DNA from: Vallitalea longa
GTDB lineage: Bacteria > Bacillota > Clostridia > Lachnospirales > Vallitaleaceae
Length of the DNA: 64,000 nucleotides
Assembly (NCBI RefSeq): GCF_027923465.1
Contig: NZ_BRLB01000001.1
Span: 434,001-498,000 of the forward strand
Reading direction: 5' to 3'
In this document: positions 16,748 to 25,260 of the stretch, piece after piece
Layout of the letters: every line of letters begins with the position of its first letter
How positions within the stretch are numbered: the first letter of the stretch is position 1
The notes under the pieces: generated by a model
The model's input: the letters and a program-made list of their open reading frames with translations, nothing else
Told to the model about the DNA's origin: nothing
Databases searched by the model: none
Program-made: the position numbers and the translations under genes

Positions 16748-17218
16748 TCATTTAGTAAATATGGTAGTTAGAAAATACATACCTATCACTATAGGTCCAC
16801 CTATTAAAAGTGATAGCATATTTTTTTCTTGGATGGATATTTGTAATAATATTAATAGCATCAAAAAAAATGTGAATTTAAAGAATTTTTTCACATAATT
16901 CTTCATTTTGTTATTATCTTCCACTTTGTTTTCATTCTCATTAAATTTATTACTTGGTATGGGGGCTGTTAATTTTTCTTCATCTGATAATGCCTCCAGT
17001 AAAAATTCTTTTTTGCATTCTTGACATTGATAGACTAAAGTACCTTTATACAAATCCTCATCATTAAATTCATTCCCTCTTAACTTACTCTTTGCCCTAC
17101 CTTGATATTCTCTCACTACTCTCTTGGATATATTAGTACTACCGCAATATGGGCATTTTTTCTTCTTTAGTAAATTTTTTAATTCTTTTATGTTAAAAGT
17201 ATATTCTGTACTTTTCAT
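16748..17218 (-). CDS. Zinc-ribbon protein with two C-terminal membrane helices
   Basis: 156 residues. CPYCGSTN near 20 and CQECKKEF near 70 form a four-cysteine treble-clef/zinc ribbon. A charged stretch (about 85-105) is followed by two hydrophobic helices (FFKFTFFLMLLILLQISI and LLIGGPIVIGMYFLTTIF). The AGAGGTGG Shine-Dalgarno fits the ATG at 17218. The gene lies 37 bases downstream of the LXG-like gene and probably shares its transcript. It could be an accessory or immunity protein; function unknown. Confidence 0.65.
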   Translation of the reverse strand: MKSTEYTFNIKELKNLLKKKKCPYCGSTNISKRVVREYQGRAKSKLRGNEFNDEDLYKGTLVYQCQECKKEFLLEALSDEEKLTAPIPSNKFNENENKVEDNNKMKNYVKKFFKFTFFLMLLILLQISIQEKNMLSLLIGGPIVIGMYFLTTIFTK

Positions 17219-17254
17219 AATTTATTCCACCTCTTATTTGTAAATTTATATGTA

Positions 17255-18412
17255 TTACCAAGAAACACTGATACTTCCACCGAAACCAAACAGTGCAGCT
17301 ACTCTTGCTCCAAAATTCATTTTTCTTTTCCCATTTTTATATTCATACATAACATCTAATCCAGCTCCAAAAGCTCCTGCGTAACCTTCTCCAGTTAAAG
17401 AAATATCTATTCCAAATATGGAGATTGTAGCTTTTGGTTGTATACTAGCACCAGCTGCAATAGCTTTTCCAGAGAAACCATATCCACTTCTCCCCCATTT
17501 CACATCTCCCTTTGCTTCTGCTGTCAAAACTTCTACCTCTCCACTAGCATTACCATATAAATTCTTTGATCCTATGTTACCTGTATTGATTTCAAAGTCC
17601 AAAGCTGCTACACCTAAAGTAGCTGATAAATCTATATTATTCTCTTGTAAAACTTTACTATAACCAGCTTCTGCACTAACTGCATAAAGATTCCAATAAT
17701 CTTTATGCCCCAAATTACAAATATAATAGTTATCTCCCCTATTACCAAAACCATCAGCATGTAAAAAGTCTTCAGTATCTTTATTAACAAAATTATTATT
17801 TAATAGAGTAATTTTATCAACCTTATTAAATTCAGTAGAATTATTAAAATTTGTGTATAATAATAATGAATTTTGTGTTTGAGCGTCTAACTTCCCAGTT
17901 AAATCTGTTACATATCCTTTTTCATTTAAAAATTTCTGAATTTCATATATTTTTCCCGTTGTTGTATAAGGGCTAAATGATAAATTTTCTTTTAACTCAG
18001 GAATAATATTAAAAATCTGATTAATATTATTTTCTATAGCAATATTATACTTTGTTTTTTAGATATCTTCAATATTTGTTTTAATTTTATTATTTACCCC
18101 AGACATATTATTAAACGTAGTATCTTGAAAATTCTTTAATAACTTTTGTATTTCTATTTCAGTTTTTTGATATTGATCAATAGCATCTGTCAAAACAAGA
18201 TGTAATTGTTCAGAGTTATACTCACAATTGTCAAGTTTCTTACTTATTGATATAACATCATAATTAATACCTGCCTTATATCTTATTTCCTTATTTAGCG
18301 AATTAATTATATTATTATAACTTCTAATTATATTATCAATTCTAAATGGTATTTGTTTTATTTTATTATTTTCTAATTCAAGATCTTGAACATTCATAAA
18401 AATTTCATCCAT
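17255..18412 (-). pseudogene. LXG-like secreted effector interrupted by an in-frame TAA
   Basis: One continuous frame of 386 codons is broken once, by TAA at 18061-18059 (followed by AAAAAAC). The N-terminal 117 residues are a charged helical hairpin like the LXG/WXG100-type export domain, and resemble the N-terminus of the toxin at 22374. After the stop, 114 codons contain no ATG, GTG or TTG, so the C-terminal part cannot be an independent gene. It ends in a glycine-rich beta-type domain (GDVKWGRSGYGFSGKAIAAG, FGIDISLTGEGYAGAFGAGL). The start at 18412 has GGAGGAG six bases before it. Pseudogene, sequencing error or readthrough cannot be separated from sequence alone. Confidence 0.6.
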
Positions 18413-18483
18413 ATAATTCTCCTCCATTATATTATTATATCCAAATTAATATGTACTTCTAATAATGCATATTTATATAATTT

Positions 18484-18552
18484 ATCATAAATAAATTATC
18501 TTATAATTTCAAGCATTCCTGATAAAGTGCACGATTTAGAGGATAAAATGCA
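18484..18552 (-). promoter_or_regulatory. LytTR-like direct-repeat promoter, copy 1
   Basis: On the minus strand, repeats TGCATTTTATC (18552-18542) and TGCACTTTATC (18531-18521) are exactly 21 bp apart. Then come 8 bp, TTGAAA (18512-18507), 17 bp and TATGAT (18489-18484). Every spacing equals that of 22459-22527. A 21-bp period of direct repeats beside the -35 is the AgrA/ComE (LytTR) arrangement. Confidence 0.65.
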
Positions 18553-18717
18553 TTGATATTACTTTTTGGTAATAATTACAGACTAATTATATATAATATA
18601 CACTCATATTTTTGGATACTAGAGAACTAATTCTGATTATATGTTTTAATCCTTTTTATTATATTTCTTTTAACTATTTTATTAAATATAACCTTAGTAT
18701 ATAAACATAAAACAATA

Positions 18718-18770
18718 TTCCCCTTTATTTACTTGCATTAAATTAAAGGTGTGAAAGTTAAGTTCATTAT
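18718..18770. repeat. Dispersed intergenic repeat copy (CATTAAATTAAAGG family)
   Basis: TTGCATTAAATTAAAGG.G.GAAAGTTAAGTT, related to 12784-12820 (inverted) and 60318-60350. Confidence 0.5.
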
Positions 18771-18779
18771 ATTAAAAGA

Positions 18780-18813
18780 CAAAAAAATAGAGATATCATC
18801 CATACCTCTATTT
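18780..18813 (-). terminator. Terminator of the polysaccharide deacetylase gene
   Basis: Minus-strand stem AAATAGAG / CTCTATTT with a 13-base loop, then a T-run (As from 18781). It follows the deacetylase stop by 98 bases. Confidence 0.65.
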
Positions 18814-18910
18814 CCAATATTAATATTATATATATCTATTATGTACTTCAATCAAAAACATCTTTTGCATTATAATTATGTGCATACTGGTTAATCATAA
18901 TTCTGATTGA

Positions 18911-19151
18911 CTACTCTTTTTTTATTTGTTTGCCAGTATGATCCATATAATAATCATCTTTGATTATCAATTCTGATATAGGTACAATTTCATACCCTTT
19001 TTCTTTTAATCCATCTAATATTGGTCTTAATGCTTGTGGTGTATATTTAGCATCATTATGAAATAAAATTATTGAACCTTTCTTTAGGTTTTTGTTATCT
19101 AGTACTGTTTTTATTTCATGGTCTACTCCATATTCTTTCCAATCCAGACTA
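18911..19151 (-). pseudogene. 3' part of the polysaccharide deacetylase gene, split by the mobile element
   Basis: From the attachment core the frame reads SLDWKEYGVDHEIKTVL..GSIILFHND..ALRPILDGLKEKGYEIVPISELI and ends with TAG at 18913. This is the C-terminal third of a NodB-type deacetylase, and it continues exactly the N-terminal part at 34619-35152, which ends QWDVD. Joining the two across the GA core (minus strand) gives QWDVDSLDW without adding or losing a base. No start codon or Shine-Dalgarno belongs to this fragment. It becomes a working gene only if the element excises. Confidence 0.9.
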
Positions 19152-19177
19152 TCCTCACGAGTTATGAACTTACAAAG
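19152..19177. other. Attachment site at the left end of the element
   Basis: Core TC at 19152-19153, then the element half-site at 19154-19177 (CTCACGAGTTATGAAC..CAAAG). Read inward from the other end, the right half-site (34616-34593) matches it at 22 of 24 positions in inverted orientation, as expected for the two arms of a serine-integrase attP. The chromosomal arm is 19151 leftward (TAGTCTGGATTGG on the minus strand). Confidence 0.85.
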
Positions 19178-19259
19178 GGTTATAAAACCTTAAACATCAG
19201 CAATTCAAGACTTTATACTTTATAGTTTTGACTTAAATTATATACATATAATAAGTAAA

Positions 19260-19556
19260 CTAAAATTCTTCATACAGATCTTGAACATTTATGTTGGTAT
19301 CTCCCTTAATAAATTTAAGTAAAAATATTGATAACATTTCTGCTTTATTGCTGGATAATAAACGACCTCCACTATCATGAGCTATTTCAATTATAACATT
19401 CCAATTTTTAGTGTTAACTATTTCAGTAAGTTCTTTTTCTAAATCAATTATATATTCTTCTATTTCAATTTCTTTAAATTCATTAACAAGATCCTCTATT
19501 TCACTATAATCTGCACTCATGTTAAAATAACAGCAAAAAAAATATTCAATTATCAT
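19260..19556 (-). CDS. Small acidic protein, possible immunity protein
   Basis: 98 residues, acidic and mostly helical (SEIEDLVNEFKEIEIEEYIIDLEKELTEIV, AEMLSIFLLKFIKGD), soluble. GAGGAG stands ten bases before the ATG; a second ATG (MSADYSE) lies 12 codons in. Last gene of the minus-strand cargo cluster behind the LXG toxin and nearest the left attachment site. I do not recognise the family. Small acidic proteins in such positions are often immunity proteins, which is inference from context. Confidence 0.55.
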   Translation of the reverse strand: MIIEYFFCCYFNMSADYSEIEDLVNEFKEIEIEEYIIDLEKELTEIVNTKNWNVIIEIAHDSGGRLLSSNKAEMLSIFLLKFIKGDTNINVQDLYEEF

Positions 19557-19630
19557 CTTTATTTATCTCCTCAATATTCTTTTTGTCTACTATAAAATAC
19601 GTTTTATAATTATTTATAATTCATAAGATA

Positions 19631-20188
19631 TTATATATTTGTTAATGATTTATTCAATTCATTTCTAACTATATTTTTACATTCCTCTTCATCTAAAGTA
19701 CATTTTTCAATACCTAGTAACCTAATTAATATACTCGTAATTTTAGAAAATATAACTTGATTAGAACCATAATCACTATAATTTCCAATATTAAAATTAA
19801 GAGTACCACTAGGAATAATGTTTAAATCTTTTAGTACTTTTGTTGCAGTATCTAAAATTGTTGGTGCATACTCACTAGATATGCCACAATATACATTATC
19901 AGAAGGAAGTGCAAGTGAATCATTAACACTCCTTATAGAATCACCTGTTATATGTACATTAATCTCTAATTTTTTTGATTCTTTATAGATATACTCTATT
20001 CCTAAAAAACCGTAATACCTAGGAGCTACAAATAATTCCAATGCTATATTTTGATTATTCCTAGCATTATTATCACAGCTATCTATAGTTGAACTTAGTG
20101 TTTTAACTATTTCATCATTTGATGATGGTAATTTATTTAACCAAACTCTACATTTTTTTAAATTTCCAATGTTATCTATATTTATCAT
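19631..20188 (-). CDS. Uncharacterised protein of the toxin-immunity cluster
   Basis: 185 residues from the ATG at 20188 (Shine-Dalgarno TTAGGG upstream); a TTG at 20209 is the alternative. Soluble, without signal peptide or membrane segment, with repeated aromatic/beta-rich stretches (ALELFVAPRYYGFLGIEYIY, LNFNIGNYSDYGSNQVIFSKI) and a helical, acidic C-terminus. No family recognised. It lies in the same orientation as the LXG toxin, so an immunity or accessory role is possible. Confidence 0.55.
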   Translation of the reverse strand: MINIDNIGNLKKCRVWLNKLPSSNDEIVKTLSSTIDSCDNNARNNQNIALELFVAPRYYGFLGIEYIYKESKKLEINVHITGDSIRSVNDSLALPSDNVYCGISSEYAPTILDTATKVLKDLNIIPSGTLNFNIGNYSDYGSNQVIFSKITSILIRLLGIEKCTLDEEECKNIVRNELNKSLTNI

Positions 20189-20285
20189 TAATCTAACCCT
20201 AACTTTCAATTACAGACACAATTTTCTTTAATTGTATTCTTATCTAATATCTAAATTATATCAGTTTCAATAATTTAATATACAA

Positions 20286-20642
20286 TCACAAAACGCTATC
20301 ATAACCTTCTACTAATTTATCAACAATATCTTTATCATATTTATCAAGTTGTGTATAACAGTCAAGGTTTTTTTTAATATAACCTAATTTGATAAGTGTT
20401 GCCACTGCTAAATGACCACTTGTATATATACCCATTAATACATCTCGTTTATCTTTAAATTCACTTATCTCTATTAATCTTTTCTTAATTCTCTCATTAA
20501 TATACTTATGTTTAACTATCTCTTTCATTGTATTACTTAGTACAAATGGATTGCTATATTTCAGGAATTCTTCTAATTCTTTTTTTCCATAATTTCCTTC
20601 TTTAATTAATTTTATTAATTTTATTAATTTTAAACTAGTCAT
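20286..20642 (-). CDS. Helical protein, candidate immunity protein
   Basis: 118 residues, alpha-helical and charged, suggestive of short HEAT-like repeats (GKKELEEFLKYSNPFVLSNTM, LMGIYTSGHLAVATLIKLGY). AGGA is placed well before the ATG. The N-terminus contains a 9-base in-frame tandem repeat encoding LIKLIKLIK. A decayed copy of the 3' end, about 75 bases with a small deletion, lies at 26171-26245 in the same element, so this gene family has been duplicated and lost here. Family unnamed. Confidence 0.6.
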   Translation of the reverse strand: MTSLKLIKLIKLIKEGNYGKKELEEFLKYSNPFVLSNTMKEIVKHKYINERIKKRLIEISEFKDKRDVLMGIYTSGHLAVATLIKLGYIKKNLDCYTQLDKYDKDIVDKLVEGYDSVL

Positions 20643-20652
20643 TATTTTCTTC

Positions 20653-20778
20653 CTAACATTTTTTTTTTAATAACTCTTGTATTTTCTGACGTTCTTGTCT
20701 ATAATTTTCCCATAACTGAGAATATACATCTTTTAACCCTTTTTCATCTCCATATTTTCCCTTGTTATATGATATAAT
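20653..20778 (-). pseudogene. Orphan C-terminal coding fragment
   Basis: A 41-codon frame without a start codon encodes a charged helical tail (KGLKDVYSQLWENYRQERQ) and ends in TAG just before the 118-residue gene. Such orphan 3' cassettes are common behind polymorphic toxin genes. The match to any toxin cannot be judged from this piece. Confidence 0.35.
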
Positions 20779-20800
20779 TCAATATAAATTTATCAGCTTT

Positions 20801-21043
20801 TTATGAATTATAGCTTGTTGTTTCAGGTAACGCTTTTTTAGATAGCATAAGCTTTTTAATTTTAGATGCTGATACAAGATACATCATCTGGTCTATTGGT
20901 TCAGTTGTTGAACCTAGCTTTTGTACTTCATGGGTTTTTTTGTTTATAGAAAATTCTCCTGTTTCTTTTCCAAGCTTCCCATAAAAATAAATTACTTCTG
21001 TAGAGTCTTCCGATTTCTTCCTTATAGATACTGATAGAGCCAT
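20801..21043 (-). CDS. Candidate immunity protein of the LXG toxin
   Basis: 80 residues from the ATG at 21043, which has AGGTGAG upstream and lies 8 bases after the toxin stop. The protein is small, basic and beta-rich at its start (ALSVSIRKKSEDSTEVIYFYG), with no signal peptide. Immediate position behind the toxin and tight spacing are the classic toxin-immunity layout. The family is not recognised, so the assignment rests on context. Confidence 0.6.
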   Translation of the reverse strand: MALSVSIRKKSEDSTEVIYFYGKLGKETGEFSINKKTHEVQKLGSTTEPIDQMMYLVSASKIKKLMLSKKALPETTSYNS

Positions 21044-21051
21044 TTTCTCAC

Positions 21052-22374
21052 CTACTTTCCAAATACTTCTTCTGACCAATTATATAATTCATTCGCTTTC
21101 TCATGAGCTACTTCATATACTACATTATGTTTTTTCATATATCTTAACTCAAATAATTCATGATTAAGTAAAGTTATATCACTTGCTTTTGGTGTACCTT
21201 TCATCAATCTATCCCAGGCTTCTGCTTGCCAATAATTAGCATCAAACCTTCTCACAGAACCGTTAGCAAATTTATGTTTTTTAAAGAAAAGATGCTCTTT
21301 AATTTTATTTATATCTTCTATACTAAAATCTGTATTATTAGCTATTTTAATAAAATCATCATCCATAGCTCTAAATCCTTTGTACATAGACTCTCCTAAA
21401 TCTTCAAGTTTAATAAATTCATCTACGCTCATCTTACTTAAAATATCATCAATTGCTCCTGAAGATATTGCCTCATAAGCCGTGTCTATTTTGATTTCTT
21501 TAATAATATTTTCCGTATCTTTTAAGAATTCAATCGTTTTATCACTAGCCTTAAGACCATCAACTATTTCATCTGCTTTATCTATATTCTTAATTACATC
21601 ACTAGATTTACTAACTCCTTTAGCAAGTGTACCCACTTCATCAGCATATTTGAATGCTCCAACTATTGGTATCAAACCAATTAAATCTAATGCAGTTTGT
21701 CCAACATGTCCCCAAGACCATTCCCACTTATGGAAATCACATACTATGTCTCTTACATCCATTGGTGCATCTAACCCTAAGATGCCTAGACCTATTTGTC
21801 CACCTGTTCCTAATAGTGTAACTTCATCTGTATAATTTCCCATAACAATCTGTTCACCAGAACGTTCTAAATAATCAAACACACTATTCTTCTTAGTATT
21901 ATCTATTTCATCCCAAGTAAGCAGTTCTTCATCATCATAGGAATTGTTGATTTTTTCATTAGTATTAGCAAAAAAACTAACTAAGTGTTTAATACCAGAT
22001 TTTAATTTATCACCTATACGTGTGAAAAAGCTCTCTTCTTTTTCATCAGGTAATTCTGGTGGCTTCGTGTAATTATTAAATTCGATAGAATCTCTATAGG
22101 TATATGATTGTAATCTTGCTTCAGCTTCTAGATAAGCTTCACATGTTTCAGTTAAAAAATCACAAAACTTATATAACTGCAATTCTATATTATCTAGCTC
22201 TTTGTAAAGTATGTTTAGTTCATGATATATATTTTGTCTGCATTTTATGTCATAATCTAATGAATTACTGATTCCAGAAAATCTATTTTTGTTACTCTCA
22301 ATTGCAGACGCAATCCTCTTTAATTGTATTTCTTTTCTGCTTAATTCCTCTGATTTAACTGAAATTACATACAT
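21052..22374 (-). CDS. LXG-like polymorphic toxin with pre-toxin domain
   Basis: 440 residues. Residues 1-100 are a helical hairpin typical of LXG/WXG100-type type VII secretion substrates. Residues 225-260 contain the pre-toxin motif (GHVGQTALDLIGLIPIVGAFKYADE). The last 90 residues form the variable toxin tip, with LLNHELFELRYM and YEVAHEKANELYNW, a His-Glu pattern that could bind metal; activity is not identified. AAAGGAG precedes the ATG. An immunity candidate follows, and the promoter (22459-22527) carries 21-bp-spaced direct repeats. Likely exported by a type VII system encoded elsewhere and used against related bacteria. Confidence 0.78.
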   Translation of the reverse strand: MYVISVKSEELSRKEIQLKRIASAIESNKNRFSGISNSLDYDIKCRQNIYHELNILYKELDNIELQLYKFCDFLTETCEAYLEAEARLQSYTYRDSIEFNNYTKPPELPDEKEESFFTRIGDKLKSGIKHLVSFFANTNEKINNSYDDEELLTWDEIDNTKKNSVFDYLERSGEQIVMGNYTDEVTLLGTGGQIGLGILGLDAPMDVRDIVCDFHKWEWSWGHVGQTALDLIGLIPIVGAFKYADEVGTLAKGVSKSSDVIKNIDKADEIVDGLKASDKTIEFLKDTENIIKEIKIDTAYEAISSGAIDDILSKMSVDEFIKLEDLGESMYKGFRAMDDDFIKIANNTDFSIEDINKIKEHLFFKKHKFANGSVRRFDANYWQAEAWDRLMKGTPKASDITLLNHELFELRYMKKHNVVYEVAHEKANELYNWSEEVFGK

Positions 22375-22458
22375 TATATCACTCCTTTATATTATCATAA
22401 GCACTTAATAAATTCTAGAATTAAGTTCAAGTAAATCAAAGTACATATGCATAGTAAT

Positions 22459-22527
22459 ATAATAGATACAATTCATATAATTTTCAATAAATCCTGACGA
22501 AATGCATATTTTTTGAGATGAAATGCA
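22459..22527 (-). promoter_or_regulatory. LytTR-like direct-repeat promoter, copy 2
   Basis: On the minus strand, TGCATTTCATC (22527-22517) and TGCATTTCGTC (22506-22496) are 21 bp apart. Then come 8 bp, TTGAAA (22487-22482), 17 bp and TATTAT (22464-22459). It is identical in architecture to 18484-18552 and drives the toxin gene. Confidence 0.7.
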
Positions 22528-22646
22528 TAAATTAATACATTTTATTACTTTTAAGTAATATTATATAACTCTAAGTTATAATAGTTTTTATATATATCAA
22601 TATTTTTTACATTATGCTATACTTACATATTAGGAGGGCGAATATA

Positions 22647-22916
22647 ATGTATAAAAAACAGGTTTTTCGTTATAGTTGTTTCGCATTTATCTTTTCATTT
22701 ATTGTTTTGCTTTTTACACCTTTTATAACAGGTTTTTTGAGTAATTCTATTGACTACACCGAAGCAAACAAATATGGATTAGCTACTGGAGTTATTGCAT
22801 TTTTTGGAGGTCTTATAAGCTTTCTTATTGCTTACTCCATATATAGACAAGAACATCCAGTACAATATAAAAACAATCTAAATGATTTTGATGATACTGA
22901 AAATGATCATGAATAA
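22647..22916 (+). CDS. Small two-helix membrane protein
   Basis: 89 residues from the ATG at 22647 with AGGAGGG nine bases upstream. Two hydrophobic helices (CFAFIFSFIVLLFTPFITGF and ATGVIAFFGGLISFLIAYSIY) are joined by a short polar loop, and an acidic C-terminal tail follows. No family recognised. Transcribed away from the toxin and closed by a terminator at 22923-22954. Confidence 0.6.
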   Translation: MYKKQVFRYSCFAFIFSFIVLLFTPFITGFLSNSIDYTEANKYGLATGVIAFFGGLISFLIAYSIYRQEHPVQYKNNLNDFDDTENDHE

Positions 22917-22922
22917 TTAATT

Positions 22923-22954
22923 CCCTGAGGTTATTGCCTTAGGGTTACTTTTTT
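22923..22954 (+). terminator. Intrinsic terminator
   Basis: CCCTGAGG / CCTTAGGG stem (one G-T pair) with a 6-base loop and a six-T run at 22949-22954. Confidence 0.75.
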
Positions 22955-23034
22955 ACTAAATATTTAAAGAAAAATACATATTCTTACATTAGTTACCTCT
23001 ATTGATAATATAATAATAAAAAAGAGGTTATTTA

Positions 23035-23181
23035 ATGAATAGGCAAAAATTTGTTGCTATACTATTTTCTATATTATTTCTAATAATAAGTGTTATCCAA
23101 TTGTTCATTGGAAATTACTTTCCATCGATACTACTCAGTTTTGCTTCACTATGTTTTTTTATAGCTTATAAACTGTTTTAA
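23035..23181 (+). CDS. 48-residue membrane protein
   Basis: Start ATG with AGAGG seven bases upstream. It is almost wholly hydrophobic: two helices (VAILFSILFLIISVIQLFIG and SILLSFASLCFFIAY) with a short loop. Too short for a confident family, but the ribosome site and composition look real. Confidence 0.5.
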   Translation: MNRQKFVAILFSILFLIISVIQLFIGNYFPSILLSFASLCFFIAYKLF

Positions 23182-23480
23182 GTATAGAATACAATCAAAA
23201 AATTAAAATTTGATAAGTTATTATAAGGTTCTAGCCTTACATTTCTAATATATAAAATTATTTTATATTATTTCTTTTCGTCTTTTTATGATTCCCTATA
23301 ATATATATTTTTTGTTTCTCTACAATAACCATTTACAATATTACATATAATATTAAATTTCAACTATTAACTATTAGCAACATAATCAACTTATATTTTT
23401 CCAATACATATATACAATAAATTATATAATATGATATAATATGACTAACTATTTACATAGTAATATATGTTAAGGGGTTG

Positions 23481-23963
23481 ATGCTTATTAATGTATCACT
23501 AGGTAAAAGAACACGAGAACATGTAAAAATCTATTGGGATAAGATACAAGATGAAGAAACACAAAAAATGTTTCCATTCAGTATTGAGTCCTTAGAAGAA
23601 TCACTAAAATTATTTGAAAAATCACTAGAGGATGAAGCATCCAGTTATGGCAGAGTTATATATCATGACGATAAATACGTAGGTGACATATGGTGTTATT
23701 GCATAGATGAAACAGATGAAAAAATGGCTATGCTAAGTATAGTTATATTTGAAAAAACTGTTTGGGGACAAGGTATCGGATCACAAGCTATTAAAATGTT
23801 TATTAAAGAAATCTTTGATAAATATAGCATTGATAAAATAGGAGCTTTTACATATGCCTACAATGACAGGTCTATAAATCTTTTAGAAAAATCTGGTTTT
23901 AATAGAATTGAAACTTTTGTAGAAGACGGTATTGAATCTATATATCTTGAATTAAGTAGATAG
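23481..23963 (+). CDS. GNAT-family N-acetyltransferase
   Basis: 160 residues. Acetyl-CoA binding motif A is visible as IVIFEKTVWGQGIGSQAIKMFIKEIF near 93-118, followed by IGAFTYAYNDRSINLLEKSGF, the typical motif B. The family acetylates amines of antibiotics, proteins or small molecules; substrate unknown. The start is uncertain because AAGGGG lies only three bases before the TTG/ATG pair. Standalone cargo gene in the mobile element, followed by a cytidine deaminase. Confidence 0.85.
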   Translation: MLINVSLGKRTREHVKIYWDKIQDEETQKMFPFSIESLEESLKLFEKSLEDEASSYGRVIYHDDKYVGDIWCYCIDETDEKMAMLSIVIFEKTVWGQGIGSQAIKMFIKEIFDKYSIDKIGAFTYAYNDRSINLLEKSGFNRIETFVEDGIESIYLELSR

Positions 23964-24027
23964 GTACAATGAATATATCATATATTTATCATAAAATTCT
24001 ACTATAAATATTAGAAGGGATGATATT

Positions 24028-24408
24028 ATGACATTTGAAAATTTATATAATATAGCTAAAGAAACTCTTAATCCTAGAGACCTCTCCGATACTTCGTGTT
24101 GCGGTAGCGTTGCAGCAGCAATAGAAAGTGAAAGTGGTAAAATCTATACCGGAGTATGTATAGATGCCCCTAGTTCTATGGGATTTTGTGCAGAACATTC
24201 TGCTATTGCAGCAATGATTACTGCTGGTGAAAATAGGATTGTAAAATGTATTTCAGTATACAGAGATGGTTCAATTTTCCCTCCTTGTGGAAGATGTAGA
24301 GAGTTTATTTTTCAGATTCACAAGGATAATTATAAATGCGAAGTAATGGTAGCTAAAGATAAAGTTGTAACTATTAAGGAACTGTTACCTTATCATGATA
24401 TGAATTAA
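24028..24408 (+). CDS. Cytidine deaminase family protein
   Basis: 126 residues. Zinc and catalytic motifs are clear: FCAEHSAIAAM (His/Cys ligand plus glutamate proton shuttle) near 50 and PPCGRCREF near 89. It hydrolyses cytidine or deoxycytidine to uridine; blasticidin-S-deaminase-like activity is possible in this compact subgroup. AGAAGGGATG stands before the ATG. It lies 64 bases after the acetyltransferase in the cargo region, where two modifying enzymes side by side hint at resistance cargo, which is inference. Confidence 0.85.
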   Translation: MTFENLYNIAKETLNPRDLSDTSCCGSVAAAIESESGKIYTGVCIDAPSSMGFCAEHSAIAAMITAGENRIVKCISVYRDGSIFPPCGRCREFIFQIHKDNYKCEVMVAKDKVVTIKELLPYHDMN

Positions 24409-24449
24409 TTCTTGATGAATTTTACATAATAAGAATAAAGGAACTAAAT

Positions 24450-25073
24450 ATGAAAGAAAAAGACAGTATATATGATTTTGAAAATATTGAAGAAACTACG
24501 AAAAGTAAAAAGAGTGGCAATAGATCAAATATCTTTTTGGGTACATTTTTTTTATTTATTCTAGTAATCATAATTGGGCTAAGTATGGATGATCTTAAAT
24601 GTCATGACTTAGAAGCTGTTTATGGTGTATTAGTATCTACGCTGTTCTTAGGTGGACTAGGCATTACTCTAATAGTCAATGGCATAAAAAGCTTAAAGAA
24701 AATTGAGAGAGAAAAATTAACGGATAAGGATAAAAATTATATTTTAGATCAAATGACAGCATTTAAGAACCTTCAAATTAAAGCTAAAGATATAGAACCT
24801 TTATTAACACTAAAAAGCAGAGAATATCTAGCTACTTGTACAATCGAAGTTACTAGTGCTGATGTTAGAAAAATCTTGAAAAAATATCAGAATAAAGATA
24901 TATCAAATAAGCTTTTATACAATTGGGTAAATATACTATGGTTTGAGGATTGCTATGTTTTTGATACTGTCTGCGAAGGTATCATAAAGGCAATCTGGGA
25001 TAATTATCAGGAATCAGACACTCTATCTAATGTAAAAATTAGTGATTTTTTGAATAAATTATATATCCTATAA
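24450..25073 (+). CDS. Two-helix membrane protein with cytoplasmic helical domain
   Basis: 207 residues. A polar N-terminus of about 27 residues (KSKKSGNRSN) is followed by two membrane helices (FFLFILVIIIGLSM, GVLVSTLFLGGLGITLIVNG), then about 125 residues of soluble, charged helices. AAGGA precedes the ATG. The family is not recognised. It may be co-transcribed with the deaminase 41 bases upstream. Confidence 0.6.
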   Translation: MKEKDSIYDFENIEETTKSKKSGNRSNIFLGTFFLFILVIIIGLSMDDLKCHDLEAVYGVLVSTLFLGGLGITLIVNGIKSLKKIEREKLTDKDKNYILDQMTAFKNLQIKAKDIEPLLTLKSREYLATCTIEVTSADVRKILKKYQNKDISNKLLYNWVNILWFEDCYVFDTVCEGIIKAIWDNYQESDTLSNVKISDFLNKLYIL

Positions 25074-25116
25074 TTAACATAAAATTATATACATTCCTTA
25101 TGTAACCAATAAAAAA

Positions 25117-25260
25117 TCATTTATTCTTATGGATTTGCTGTTTCATTTTTTCATTGTGTTTTTTGAAAATTTCACAAACGAATATAGTATTTTCTCTATC
25201 GATTTTTTCTTTTTCTTCTGGAGACATTGAGGGATGGATATTGATAACTTTGTAAGACAT
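25117..25260 (-). CDS. 47-residue charged protein
   Basis: The ATG at 25260 is preceded by TTGGAG at six bases. The product is short, hydrophilic and helical (NIHPSMSPEEKEKIDRENTI, FKKHNEKMKQQIHKNK). Size and charge recall small accessory proteins of mobile elements, such as excision factors, but no family is recognised. Confidence 0.45.
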   Translation of the reverse strand: MSYKVINIHPSMSPEEKEKIDRENTIFVCEIFKKHNEKMKQQIHKNK

